DNA of 64,000 nt from Mangrovimonas futianensis (GTDB lineage: Bacteria; Bacteroidota; Bacteroidia; Flavobacteriales; Flavobacteriaceae), in assembly GCF_021245805.1 (NCBI RefSeq), contig NZ_JAJJNF010000003.1:124001-188000 (forward strand). The letters run 5' to 3'. Below are positions 8,286 through 16,182 of the stretch, in pieces (the first letter of the stretch is position 1; the number at the start of each line of letters is the position of its first letter). Below the pieces are notes generated by a model. It did no database searches. It saw only the letters and a list, made by a program, of their open reading frames with translations, and had not been told where the DNA came from. A program made the position numbers and the translations under genes.

Positions 8286-8832
8286 GGATTTATGTTTAAA
8301 ATTTAGGAAATTAAAATATTCCTTTTGGTCCAACAATAAGTTTGTGTCGGGAAGATTTAAGGGAAAGTATCCTGTTGTTTTCAGAGGTCAGGGAGAAATC
8401 ATCATTGGAGAAAATGTACAGATGGGCGTGGTGAATTCGCCTTTTTATCATAATAGTTATGCCTATTTAGAAGCAAGAAACAAGGAAGCAAAGGTTGTTT
8501 TTGGTAACAATATTAGTGTTAACAACAATTTTTCAGCAGTTTCAGAAAAGAGAATTACCATAAATGACCACGTACTTATTGGGTTGAATTGTAAGATAAC
8601 GGATAGTAACTTTCACGATTTGAATGCTGAAAAAAGAAAACAAACAGATCCTAGCCCACAGGAAGTAATCATTGATAGAAATGTATTCATAGGTAATGAT
8701 GTGACTATTCTAAAAGGTGTTGTTATTGGAGCGAATTCTGTGATTGGGTCCAATTCTGTGGTGACCAAAAGTTTTCCAAATAATGTTATAATTGCGGGAA
8801 ACCCGGCAAGTGTTATTGGTCAAGTTAAGTGA
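8272..8832 (+). CDS. Left-handed beta-helix (hexapeptide repeat) acyltransferase
   Basis: The 186-residue protein carries repeated hexapeptides from about residue 40 onward (IIIGENVQMG, VVFGNNISVNNN, ITINDHVLIG, VFIGNDVTILKGVVIGANSVIGSNSVV), ending with the family-typical IIAGNPASVIG. It resembles WbbJ/maltose O-acetyltransferase-like enzymes that use acetyl-CoA as homotrimers. The probable role is acetylation of a sugar in the neighbouring polysaccharide, either O-acetylation or the FdtC/QdtC-like N-acetylation step; I cannot decide from the sequence. It overlaps the flippase end by 14 bases and is the last gene of the plus-strand operon, converging with a glycosyltransferase five bases later. 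Confidence 0.88.
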   Translation: MKMIRDLCLKFRKLKYSFWSNNKFVSGRFKGKYPVVFRGQGEIIIGENVQMGVVNSPFYHNSYAYLEARNKEAKVVFGNNISVNNNFSAVSEKRITINDHVLIGLNCKITDSNFHDLNAEKRKQTDPSPQEVIIDRNVFIGNDVTILKGVVIGANSVIGSNSVVTKSFPNNVIIAGNPASVIGQVK

Positions 8833-8837
8833 ATAAC

Positions 8838-9980
8838 TTAATTAGAATTCCATATAGCAACATAGTTTTGCGCAATTTTTTTATAATCGTGATGACTAAC
8901 TATGAAATTTCTGGCATTCTTCGAAATTTCTAAAATTTTATCTGGATGCGTAACCAACCATTCTAATTTATTGAAAATTAGTTGGCTGTCAGGTAAAGCA
9001 TTAATTGCAACTGTATCTTCTTCTAATTGGTAGTAATTTAACCATTCCTCCTCGGCGCCAGTAAAAACTACTTTGCCTTTAGCCATGGCTTCTAAGGCAT
9101 TATAACCTTGGTCATAGGCATATACTTGGTCTAAGATGATATGGGCTTTGTTGTAGCTTTCAATATACTTTTGATAAGGAACATCTTCGGTTTGAATAAT
9201 ATCAATTTGGGAAGCATATTTTTCCCTTAGTAGCTCGAGAGCATTTTCGAAAATGTCATTTCCTTTTTTAAAATAGTTGCTTCTATTAACTCCGTGAAAA
9301 ATAATTATTTTGTGAGATACGTCTAATTCGGTTTTTTTTATTGATTCAGAGTTAATGGGGTTTGGAATCATGCCAAGGTATTTAGGATGCCCTAAAAGAG
9401 GTATGTGGTAATCCATGTCTGTAGCAATAACTCCTGTGATATGGTTATAAATGAATTGATGTAACTGATATTGCTTTTTAGATATTTTTTTTAAGATAAA
9501 TTGATAATAATTTTTTAATTCAGGTTTTTCAAAATAAGGAGTCAAAATGGAATATTTAAACTTTTGGTCATGGGCATATTTTACACTAATATAATCTGTA
9601 CCGCAGGAAAGAAGAAATACTTTTCTATTGTTACTGAATATGGAATGAAGAAGCTTTTTTTCTAAAGTAGGTGTGGTTTTAATGCTGTTTTCATTGATGA
9701 TTTGTACCACGTCAAAGTTTTTTAAATCAGGTAGAAATCTTTTAAATCTGCAATAGTGTTCAAGTGCAAATAAATCATAACCAAAAAACTTGTGTGTTAC
9801 TTTGACTAGAGGTTTGAAGATTGGTTTGGATAGAAGTTTTACGCCATAATCTAAATCCACTGGGAAGTTTTTAAAACCATCAGAAGTCCCTGCTAAAGTA
9901 ACTTCATGCCCCAGTGATATTAGACCTTCTTTCAATGAATTATGTAATCGGCTAAATTCTCCTATTAAAAGAATCTTCAT
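8838..9980 (-). CDS. Glycosyltransferase (GT-B fold, group 1-like)
   Basis: I start at ATG 9980 (MKILLIGEFSRLHNSLKEGL), which matches the usual first beta-strand of GT-B glycosyltransferases; the upstream ATGs would add a 20-residue tail overlapping the divergent gene. The 380-residue protein has an N-terminal Rossmann half with FSRLHNSLKEGLISLGHEVTL. Its C-terminal half contains IIFHGVNRSNYFKKGNDIFENAL and ILDQVYAYDQGYNALEAMAKGKVV, with the E-x7-E-like donor-binding pattern of GT4 enzymes. It probably adds a sugar to the surface glycan. Its transcription opposes both flanking genes and no terminator separates it from the acyltransferase. Confidence 0.85.
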   Translation of the reverse strand: MKILLIGEFSRLHNSLKEGLISLGHEVTLAGTSDGFKNFPVDLDYGVKLLSKPIFKPLVKVTHKFFGYDLFALEHYCRFKRFLPDLKNFDVVQIINENSIKTTPTLEKKLLHSIFSNNRKVFLLSCGTDYISVKYAHDQKFKYSILTPYFEKPELKNYYQFILKKISKKQYQLHQFIYNHITGVIATDMDYHIPLLGHPKYLGMIPNPINSESIKKTELDVSHKIIIFHGVNRSNYFKKGNDIFENALELLREKYASQIDIIQTEDVPYQKYIESYNKAHIILDQVYAYDQGYNALEAMAKGKVVFTGAEEEWLNYYQLEEDTVAINALPDSQLIFNKLEWLVTHPDKILEISKNARNFIVSHHDYKKIAQNYVAIWNSN

Positions 9981-10011
9981 TATCTTATTTTTGCCATAAA
10001 TATAGTTGTTA

Positions 10012-10836
10012 ATGATTAATCCAAACATAGAAGCATTCAATTTAGAAATTCTAATTTCTACAATGAATAGAAGTTCTTTGAGCTTTTTGGATGATATGTT
10101 TATTAATAATCAAGGTAAGGATTATAATATTTTAATTATTAACCAGACCTCACCTGATAATTTATTGATTTCCGAAATCGAAAAAATTAGGGTGGTAAAT
10201 ACATTTGAAAAAGGGTTGCCAGCCAGCAGGAACTTAGCCTTGAAGCATGCCTTAGGGGATATCTGTTTAATTGCTGATGACGACGTCATATATGCTAAAG
10301 ATTTTGAAAAGAGTATTTTAGAATCCTATCAGGAAAATGAGAGGGCAGAAATGATAACTTTTCAAATGGAGGATGATGAGGGAAATTTGTTCAGGGATTA
10401 TCCAAATAAAACCAAACACGACAAAAAAAGCATAAGCACAGCTAATTCTGTAGTGATTAGTTTTTTTTTGAAAGCAGTCAAAAATAAAGGAGTTAAATTT
10501 GATGAGCATTTTGGTATTGGATCAACCTTCCAAACCGCAAATGAATATGTTTTTTTACGGAACGCCCTCTCTGCCAACCTTCAAATTTACTATCAACCCA
10601 AAGTTATTTTGTCTCATCCAAAAATGAGTTCGGGTCAAGATGCAGGTAGTGATCGAATAGTTTATGCTCGAGGAGCTTTATTTTATAAATATTCTGGGTA
10701 TTTAGGTTACGTAAGGATATTGAAATATTTGTATTTGGTATGGAGGAAAGGAGAGATTGAGGCCAACGAGTTTTTTAATAAGGTGAGCATGGGATTTAAA
10801 GGAATCAGAGATTTTAAAGGATTGGAAAAGAAATAA
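10012..10836 (+). CDS. Glycosyltransferase family 2-like (GT-A fold)
   Basis: I use ATG 10012 rather than the TTG two codons earlier. The 274-residue protein starts with LEILISTMNRSSLSFL, a GT2 first strand, and has the metal/nucleotide-binding DDD motif in DICLIADDDVIYAKDF near residue 87. The acceptor half contains GIGSTFQTANEYVFLRNAL, where a D/E-rich catalytic segment is expected. It probably uses a nucleotide sugar for glycan extension in the cytoplasm at the membrane. Only 31 bases separate its start from the divergent glycosyltransferase. The fdtA-like gene follows after 27 bases on the same strand. Confidence 0.85.
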   Translation: MINPNIEAFNLEILISTMNRSSLSFLDDMFINNQGKDYNILIINQTSPDNLLISEIEKIRVVNTFEKGLPASRNLALKHALGDICLIADDDVIYAKDFEKSILESYQENERAEMITFQMEDDEGNLFRDYPNKTKHDKKSISTANSVVISFFLKAVKNKGVKFDEHFGIGSTFQTANEYVFLRNALSANLQIYYQPKVILSHPKMSSGQDAGSDRIVYARGALFYKYSGYLGYVRILKYLYLVWRKGEIEANEFFNKVSMGFKGIRDFKGLEKK

Positions 10837-10863
10837 ATTATCTTTTTAATAGTTTTATTTGGT

Positions 10864-11274
10864 ATGAAAACATCACTTGAGGATATTAAAATAATGGAGG
10901 TCCCAAAAATAGCAGATACTCGTGGGAACCTTTCGGTTATAGAAAAGGATACCATTCCTTTTAAAATTAATCGGGTGTATTACTTATATGATGTCCCCAG
11001 TGACGCTTATAGAGGTGGGCATGCTCATAAAGAACAATTGGAATTTTTGATTGCGGTTAGCGGTAGTTTTGAGGTGATTTTAAATGATGGTATGGGCTCT
11101 AGGCGTGTGACTCTCAACAAACCTAATAAAGGATTGCTAATACCCACAGGTATTTGGAGAGAATTGGATAACTTTTCTTCTGGCGCTGTATGTTTGGTAC
11201 TTGCGTCAGATGTGTTTGAAGAGGGGGATTATATTAGGGATTTTAATAACTTTTTGAAATCAAAAGAGGTTTAA
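10864..11274 (+). CDS. fdtA: FdtA/QdtA family dTDP-4-keto-6-deoxy-hexose 3,4-ketoisomerase
   Basis: Small cupin enzyme (136 residues) that converts dTDP-4-keto-6-deoxyglucose to a 3-keto isomer, which an FdtB/QdtB aminotransferase then aminates. Visible are IADTRGNLSVIEKDTIPF near residue 16, the cupin strand YRGGHAHKEQLEFLIAVSGSFEV with the conserved His pair near 56-58, and LIPTGIWRELDNFSSGAVCLVLAS. This matches the sugar 3,4-ketoisomerase family. The choice between fucose- and quinovose-type product (FdtA versus QdtA) cannot be made by eye. The matching transaminase candidate is at 5844-6944. No rmlA or rmlB is in the window. Its last four bases overlap the convergent glycosyltransferase. 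Confidence 0.88.
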   Translation: MKTSLEDIKIMEVPKIADTRGNLSVIEKDTIPFKINRVYYLYDVPSDAYRGGHAHKEQLEFLIAVSGSFEVILNDGMGSRRVTLNKPNKGLLIPTGIWRELDNFSSGAVCLVLASDVFEEGDYIRDFNNFLKSKEV

Positions 11275-12155
11275 TTCATAATTTGGCACAAATAGCCTAA
11301 TCGATATAAGTCAAATACAAATAAATTTGGATTGGACCCCTTCAAATTTTTCTCCAATTGAGGGTTAATCATTTTACTTAATTTACCATACAAAGTGTCA
11401 AAATGCATGGATTTTAAAAATTTATATGTTTTTAAAAGTGAATTTTGATGTTCTTTCATTTTATCAGTGCGCACCAAATATGCCAATGTTTCTACCGCTT
11501 TCTTGGTCTTTTCTAAAAAAAGGTCATTGGAATCTATTCCTAGATGATAAACCTCATTGTCTATATGTTTTATTTTTATTTGATGTTTTTTAAGTAGGGC
11601 TCCAAATAAATAATCCATGCCGTAAAGGTTGTCTTGACTGATATTTAAACCGTCTGTGTAAATATTCCTTTTTATCAAAAAGTTGGCTGAAATAATGACT
11701 TTGTAGGGCGTTTTATTCCTTATTGATCCAGGTACTTCTTCACGATTTTTTCCAAAAGTAATCCGAAGTTCTTTACCCGAACTTTCATAATTGCTTGTGT
11801 ATGCAAATCCACCGAATATGGCCTCAAAATCTTCATTTATTAATTGGATGTAATTTTTTAAAAAGTCGTTGGACTTGGGAATAACGTCTGCGTCCAAAAA
11901 TAGCAACCAATCAAATTGGGCTTTTTCAGCAAGTATTCGCCTTACTGAAGATCTACCTACATTCTCTTTCAAAGAAATGAAGGAGCTGTTTTTTAAATCA
12001 TTTATTTTATGATTCTCACTATTTAACTCCGAATTTGAGCCATCGTCAATACATAATAACTCAAAGGGAATTTGTTCCTTTTCCGCTTGAGAAACAACAT
12101 TAGAAGCCAATGGGAAGGCATTATAATGATATGTAGGGATTAAGATGGAAAGCAT
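11271..12155 (-). CDS. Glycosyltransferase family 2 protein
   Basis: The 294-residue GT-A enzyme begins MLSILIPTYHYNAFPLASNV and carries LLCIDDGSNSE near residue 34, where GT2 enzymes bind the nucleotide, and FDWLLFLDADVIPKSNDF with the DxD motif near residue 93. A later YGMDYLFGALLKKHQIKIKHIDNEVYHLG fits the acceptor region, though the final third is less conserved. It probably transfers a sugar in surface glycan assembly. It is the right-hand end of the polysaccharide locus and lies between the convergent fdtA and the ftsE-like gene, 86 bases away and transcribed in the same direction. Confidence 0.88.
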   Translation of the reverse strand: MLSILIPTYHYNAFPLASNVVSQAEKEQIPFELLCIDDGSNSELNSENHKINDLKNSSFISLKENVGRSSVRRILAEKAQFDWLLFLDADVIPKSNDFLKNYIQLINEDFEAIFGGFAYTSNYESSGKELRITFGKNREEVPGSIRNKTPYKVIISANFLIKRNIYTDGLNISQDNLYGMDYLFGALLKKHQIKIKHIDNEVYHLGIDSNDLFLEKTKKAVETLAYLVRTDKMKEHQNSLLKTYKFLKSMHFDTLYGKLSKMINPQLEKNLKGSNPNLFVFDLYRLGYLCQIMN

Positions 12156-12241
12156 GAATGCATCTTATCTGAATTTAAATGTCGTATTCTTGAGGAATTT
12201 GTCTCTGTTCTAAATTCTGAAGCAAAAACAAAGGTATGCTT

Positions 12242-12934
12242 TTAACCAGCTGACGCCTTACGTTGAACCACTTCAAAAACTTGTCCTTCATCACATTTTA
12301 GTGTCTTACTAGGATATTTTAATAACAGAGCATAATCATGGGTTGCCATCAAAATGGTGTTTCCATTTTTGTTGATATCCTGCAGCACTTCCATCACTTC
12401 AATACTGGTTTGGGGGTCTAGATTACCAGTGGGCTCATCGGCCAAAATGAGTTCTGGGTTGTTCAATAAGGCACGCGCAATGGCGACACGTTGTTGCTCA
12501 CCACCAGAAAGTTCATGAGGGAATTTAAAACCCTTGGTTTTCATTCCAACTTTGGCAAGTACCGTTTCAATTCTAGCAGAAATTTCTTTTTTGTCTTTCC
12601 AGCCTGTTGCTTTCAATACAAATTCCAAATTGCCGTTTACCGTCCTGTCAGATAAAAGTTGGAAATCTTGAAAAACGACTCCCAATTTTCGCCTTAAAAA
12701 AGGAATTTCTTTTTCCTTCAGTTGGCTCAAGTCATAATCTACAATGTGACCTTCTCCTTTGGTTAAAGGTAAATCACCATATAAAGTTTTCATCAAACTA
12801 CTTTTGCCCGTTCCTGTCTTACCAATCAAATAGACAAAATCTCCTTTGTTGACTTCTACATTGACATCAGATAATACGAGATTGTCTCCTTGAAAAATAG
12901 AAACGTCCTTCAACTTTAATACGGGATTTGACAT
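12242..12934 (-). CDS. ftsE: FtsE-like cell-division ABC transporter ATP-binding protein
   Basis: The 230-residue ABC ATPase has Walker A GKTGTGKSS at residues 38-46, signature LSGGEQQRVAIARALL, Walker B LILADEPTGNLD and the switch His in MATHDYALL. Length and sequence fit FtsE, which works with the membrane protein FtsX to control peptidoglycan hydrolases at the septum. FtsX is not adjacent here, although a FtsX-domain permease is encoded at 28363-29610, which looks LolC/E-like. Many small ABC ATPases (LolD type) are close relatives, so FtsE is the best but not the only reading. Confidence 0.82.
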   Translation of the reverse strand: MSNPVLKLKDVSIFQGDNLVLSDVNVEVNKGDFVYLIGKTGTGKSSLMKTLYGDLPLTKGEGHIVDYDLSQLKEKEIPFLRRKLGVVFQDFQLLSDRTVNGNLEFVLKATGWKDKKEISARIETVLAKVGMKTKGFKFPHELSGGEQQRVAIARALLNNPELILADEPTGNLDPQTSIEVMEVLQDINKNGNTILMATHDYALLLKYPSKTLKCDEGQVFEVVQRKASAG

Positions 12935-13102
12935 GTGCTAAACTTTAATTTTCATTTGTAAATGTATCACTAAAAACCAAATTAGAAAAACCAAAAGCTA
13001 AAAAGCATGACTGTCTGTTCTCCTTTGAAGACAAAAGCAAAACTTTAATAAATGTGTTTATAATTATCCTACTAATTCTACGTTATAGAAGTTAGATTAA
13101 AT

Positions 13103-13110
13103 TATCTTTG
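13103..13110 (+). promoter_or_regulatory. Predicted promoter -7 box of the TPR-barrel operon
   Basis: TATCTTTG matches TAnnTTTG exactly. Transcription starting a few bases later would exclude the upstream TTG/ATG at 13108-13113 as start codons and supports ATG 13132 for the TPR protein. I see no clear -33 TTG. Confidence 0.55.
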
Positions 13111-13131
13111 ATGGTGATAAAAACAAGTTAT

Positions 13132-16100
13132 ATGACGCGAAAAAGCATCCTTTTTTTCATTCTGACATTAAGTATTTCCCTACATATATATTCACAACAA
13201 ACAGCAGCATATACCAGTGACTTGGTAGATTTCCAAAAAGCATTGTCCTTGTACAATAATGATCAATATTTGGCTGCTCAATCATTGTTTAAAGAAGTTA
13301 AAAATCAAGCTTCTACAGATGTGGTGAAATCTGATTGTGCTTTCTATATAGCCAATTGTGCAGTGAGGTTAAATCAACAAAATGCTGATCAATTAATGGA
13401 GCGATTTGTGGAGGAATACCCTACCAGTCCCAAGCGCAACACCGCCTATGTGGATGTGGCAGAATATTATTTCAACAATGCCAAATATGCCTATGCCAAG
13501 AAATGGTATGATAAAGTAGATGAGGGTTCTCTAGCGATTAATGAAAGGGAGAAATTCAATTTTAATAATGGGTATGTAGCATTTTCTACAAAAAATTATA
13601 ACGATGCCAAATCATACTTGAGCAAGGTAGAAAACTCTAAAAAATATGGTGCTCAAGCCAAATATTATATTGGCTATATGGCCTACCAGGGCGATGATTA
13701 TCAACAAGCCAATCAATATTTTGAACAGGTTGGAGATAATGAGAAATACAAAGAGAAGCTTTCTTACTATCAAGCCGATTTGAATTTTAAACTGGGCAAG
13801 TTTGAAGAAGCCATCAAATTAGCAAAGGAACAACTTCCCAAAAGCGATAGAAATGAAGTTTCAGAGCTTAATAAAATTATAGGCGAAAGTTATTTTAATT
13901 TAGAGCAGTATGATCAGGCGCTCCCTTATCTAACCCAATACCAAGGTAAGCGTGGTAAATGGAGCAATACCGATTACTACCAATTGGGCTATGCTTACTA
14001 TAAACAAAATGACTTTGAAAAAGCCATTTCCGAATTCAACAAAATCATTGGAGGTAACGACTTTGTTGCTCAGAACGCCTATTATCATTTAGGGGAAAGT
14101 TATGTGGAGCAAGGTAAGAAGCAAGAGGCATTGAATGCTTTCAGAAACGCCTCTCAAATGGAATATGATGCTCAAATAAAGGAAGATGCCCTTTTAAATT
14201 ATGCAAAAATCAGTTATGAGATAGGGAATCCGTATCAATCGGTTCCACAAGTTTTGGATGGCTATTTGAAATCCTACCCAGAATCGGCACATCGGGAAGA
14301 AGTTGAAACTTTACTTATTGATTCTTATATCACTTCAAAGAATTATGAAGAGGCTTTATTGTTGTTGGAGGGGAGAAGAAGTTTTGAAAATAAAAAGGCT
14401 TACCAGAAGGTTGCCTTTTACAGAGGATTGGAACTTTACAATGATGGGAATTATAAGGAAGCGCATGCCTTATTTGAAAAATCTGCCAAAGAGGCCATTG
14501 ATGAAACTTTTACAGCAAGAGCTATCTTCTGGAAGGCAGAAACCGATTATCACTTATCCAATTTTGAAGAGGCTTTGATCGGATTAAAACAATTCAAGAG
14601 TATGTCTTCGGGAATTTCAGTTCCAGAGAGCCAAAACATTGATTACAATTTGGGCTACACCTATTTTAAGCAAAAAAATTATTCACAAGCATTATCTTTT
14701 TTCAATCAGTATATTCAAAGTAATCCTAATGATGCGGTTAGGTTAAATGATGCCTATTTAAGGTTGGGTGATGCCTATTTTGTTTCAAGTGATTACAACA
14801 AAGCTATCGATGCTTATTCTGAAGCCATCGCTATGAACAATGTAGATCCAGGGTATGCTTTTTTCCAGAAGTCTATCAGTTATGGTTATATGGGGAATGC
14901 TTCTAAAAAGATATCTGAAATGGAAACCTTTATTCAAAAGTATCCAGATTCCCCGCTTAGGGATGATGCCATGTATGAGTTGGGTAATTCCTATGTAAAG
15001 GCTGGAGAAGATGTAAAAGCAATAAAAATTTATGACCGCTTAAGAGCCGAGTATCAAATGAGTGCCTTTGTTCCTAAAGCGTTGCTGCGTCAAGGTTTGA
15101 TTCATTATAATGCAGGGAAAAATGACTATGCCCTTGTGAAGTTTAAGGAAGTGGCAACTGATTATCCTGGCACACCAGAAGCAAATCAAGCCGTTTCGAC
15201 TGCCCGTTTGATCTATATTGATATGGGTAAAGTTGAAGACTATGCCTCATGGGTGAGAACCTTGGATTATGTGGATGTTACTGATGCCGATTTGGATAAT
15301 GCCACTTATGAATCTGCCGAGAAAAAATACTTGGATAACAAAACAGATGACACCATCCGTCAGTTCAATAAATATCTTAATGAGTTTCCTCGCGGAATGA
15401 ATGCTTTGTCTGCCCATTTCTATTTGGCGCAATTGTACACCAAAAAGGAATTAGGCGAAAATGCCTTACCACATTACCAATTTGTATTGGAGGCAACCCC
15501 TAGTGAGTTTACCGAGGAATCATTATCTAGGGTTTCCCAAATTTATTTGGAAAAAAAGAATTGGGTGGAGGCCATACCTGTATTAAAAAGACTTGAAAAC
15601 GAATCGAGTTTCCCTCAGAATATTGTTTTTGCCCAGTCAAACCTTATGAAGGCCAATTACCAGCTGAATAAGTATAACGAAGCGGTAAACTATGCAGAGA
15701 AGGTATTGGCTCAAAGCAGTATTGATAATAAAATAAAAAGCGATGCTCAAATCATCATAGCACGTTCGGCCATAAAGACTGGCAATGAGCAAAGAGCCAA
15801 AGCGGCTTATGCCGAAGTGGAAAAAACAGCTATAGGTGAGGCTGCTGCAGAAGCATTGTTCTATAATGCTTTCTTCAAAAATAAGGAAGGAGCCCATGAA
15901 GCTTCCAATGAGTCCATTCAAAAATTAGTTAAGGATTATTCAGGATATAAATATTACAGTGCCAAAGGTTTGGTTGTCATGGCCAAAAACTTCAATGAAT
16001 TGGGAGATGCTTTTCAAGCAACCTATATTCTAGAAAGTGTTATTGAAAATTTCAAGGATTTTGAAGACGTGGTAGAGGAAGCTCAATCCGAACTTTCAAA

Positions 16101-16158
16101 AATCAAGAAAGAGCAAGCTAAAACAAATTCATCTATTCAACCCGAGGCAGGTAATTAA
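13132..16158 (+). CDS. Large periplasmic tetratricopeptide-repeat protein
   Basis: The 1008-residue protein starts at ATG 13132 with a Sec signal peptide (MTRKSILFFILTLSISLHIYSQ). The mature part is almost entirely TPR-like helical repeats, recognisable by recurring patterns such as AKYYIGYMAYQGDDYQQA, AYYHLGESYVEQGKKQEAL, LRLGDAYFVSSDYNKAI and AMYELGNSYVKAGEDVKAI. No enzymatic motif is visible, so it is probably a periplasmic or outer-membrane-associated scaffold. It is followed after 24 bases by a plug-less outer-membrane barrel gene, which suggests that the two products work together, perhaps in surface assembly or transport. Flavobacteria often carry this pair. The specific function is unknown. 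Confidence 0.88.
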   Translation: MTRKSILFFILTLSISLHIYSQQTAAYTSDLVDFQKALSLYNNDQYLAAQSLFKEVKNQASTDVVKSDCAFYIANCAVRLNQQNADQLMERFVEEYPTSPKRNTAYVDVAEYYFNNAKYAYAKKWYDKVDEGSLAINEREKFNFNNGYVAFSTKNYNDAKSYLSKVENSKKYGAQAKYYIGYMAYQGDDYQQANQYFEQVGDNEKYKEKLSYYQADLNFKLGKFEEAIKLAKEQLPKSDRNEVSELNKIIGESYFNLEQYDQALPYLTQYQGKRGKWSNTDYYQLGYAYYKQNDFEKAISEFNKIIGGNDFVAQNAYYHLGESYVEQGKKQEALNAFRNASQMEYDAQIKEDALLNYAKISYEIGNPYQSVPQVLDGYLKSYPESAHREEVETLLIDSYITSKNYEEALLLLEGRRSFENKKAYQKVAFYRGLELYNDGNYKEAHALFEKSAKEAIDETFTARAIFWKAETDYHLSNFEEALIGLKQFKSMSSGISVPESQNIDYNLGYTYFKQKNYSQALSFFNQYIQSNPNDAVRLNDAYLRLGDAYFVSSDYNKAIDAYSEAIAMNNVDPGYAFFQKSISYGYMGNASKKISEMETFIQKYPDSPLRDDAMYELGNSYVKAGEDVKAIKIYDRLRAEYQMSAFVPKALLRQGLIHYNAGKNDYALVKFKEVATDYPGTPEANQAVSTARLIYIDMGKVEDYASWVRTLDYVDVTDADLDNATYESAEKKYLDNKTDDTIRQFNKYLNEFPRGMNALSAHFYLAQLYTKKELGENALPHYQFVLEATPSEFTEESLSRVSQIYLEKKNWVEAIPVLKRLENESSFPQNIVFAQSNLMKANYQLNKYNEAVNYAEKVLAQSSIDNKIKSDAQIIIARSAIKTGNEQRAKAAYAEVEKTAIGEAAAEALFYNAFFKNKEGAHEASNESIQKLVKDYSGYKYYSAKGLVVMAKNFNELGDAFQATYILESVIENFKDFEDVVEEAQSELSKIKKEQAKTNSSIQPEAGN

Positions 16159-16182
16159 TTTCATCATTTTTAAAACGATTCT

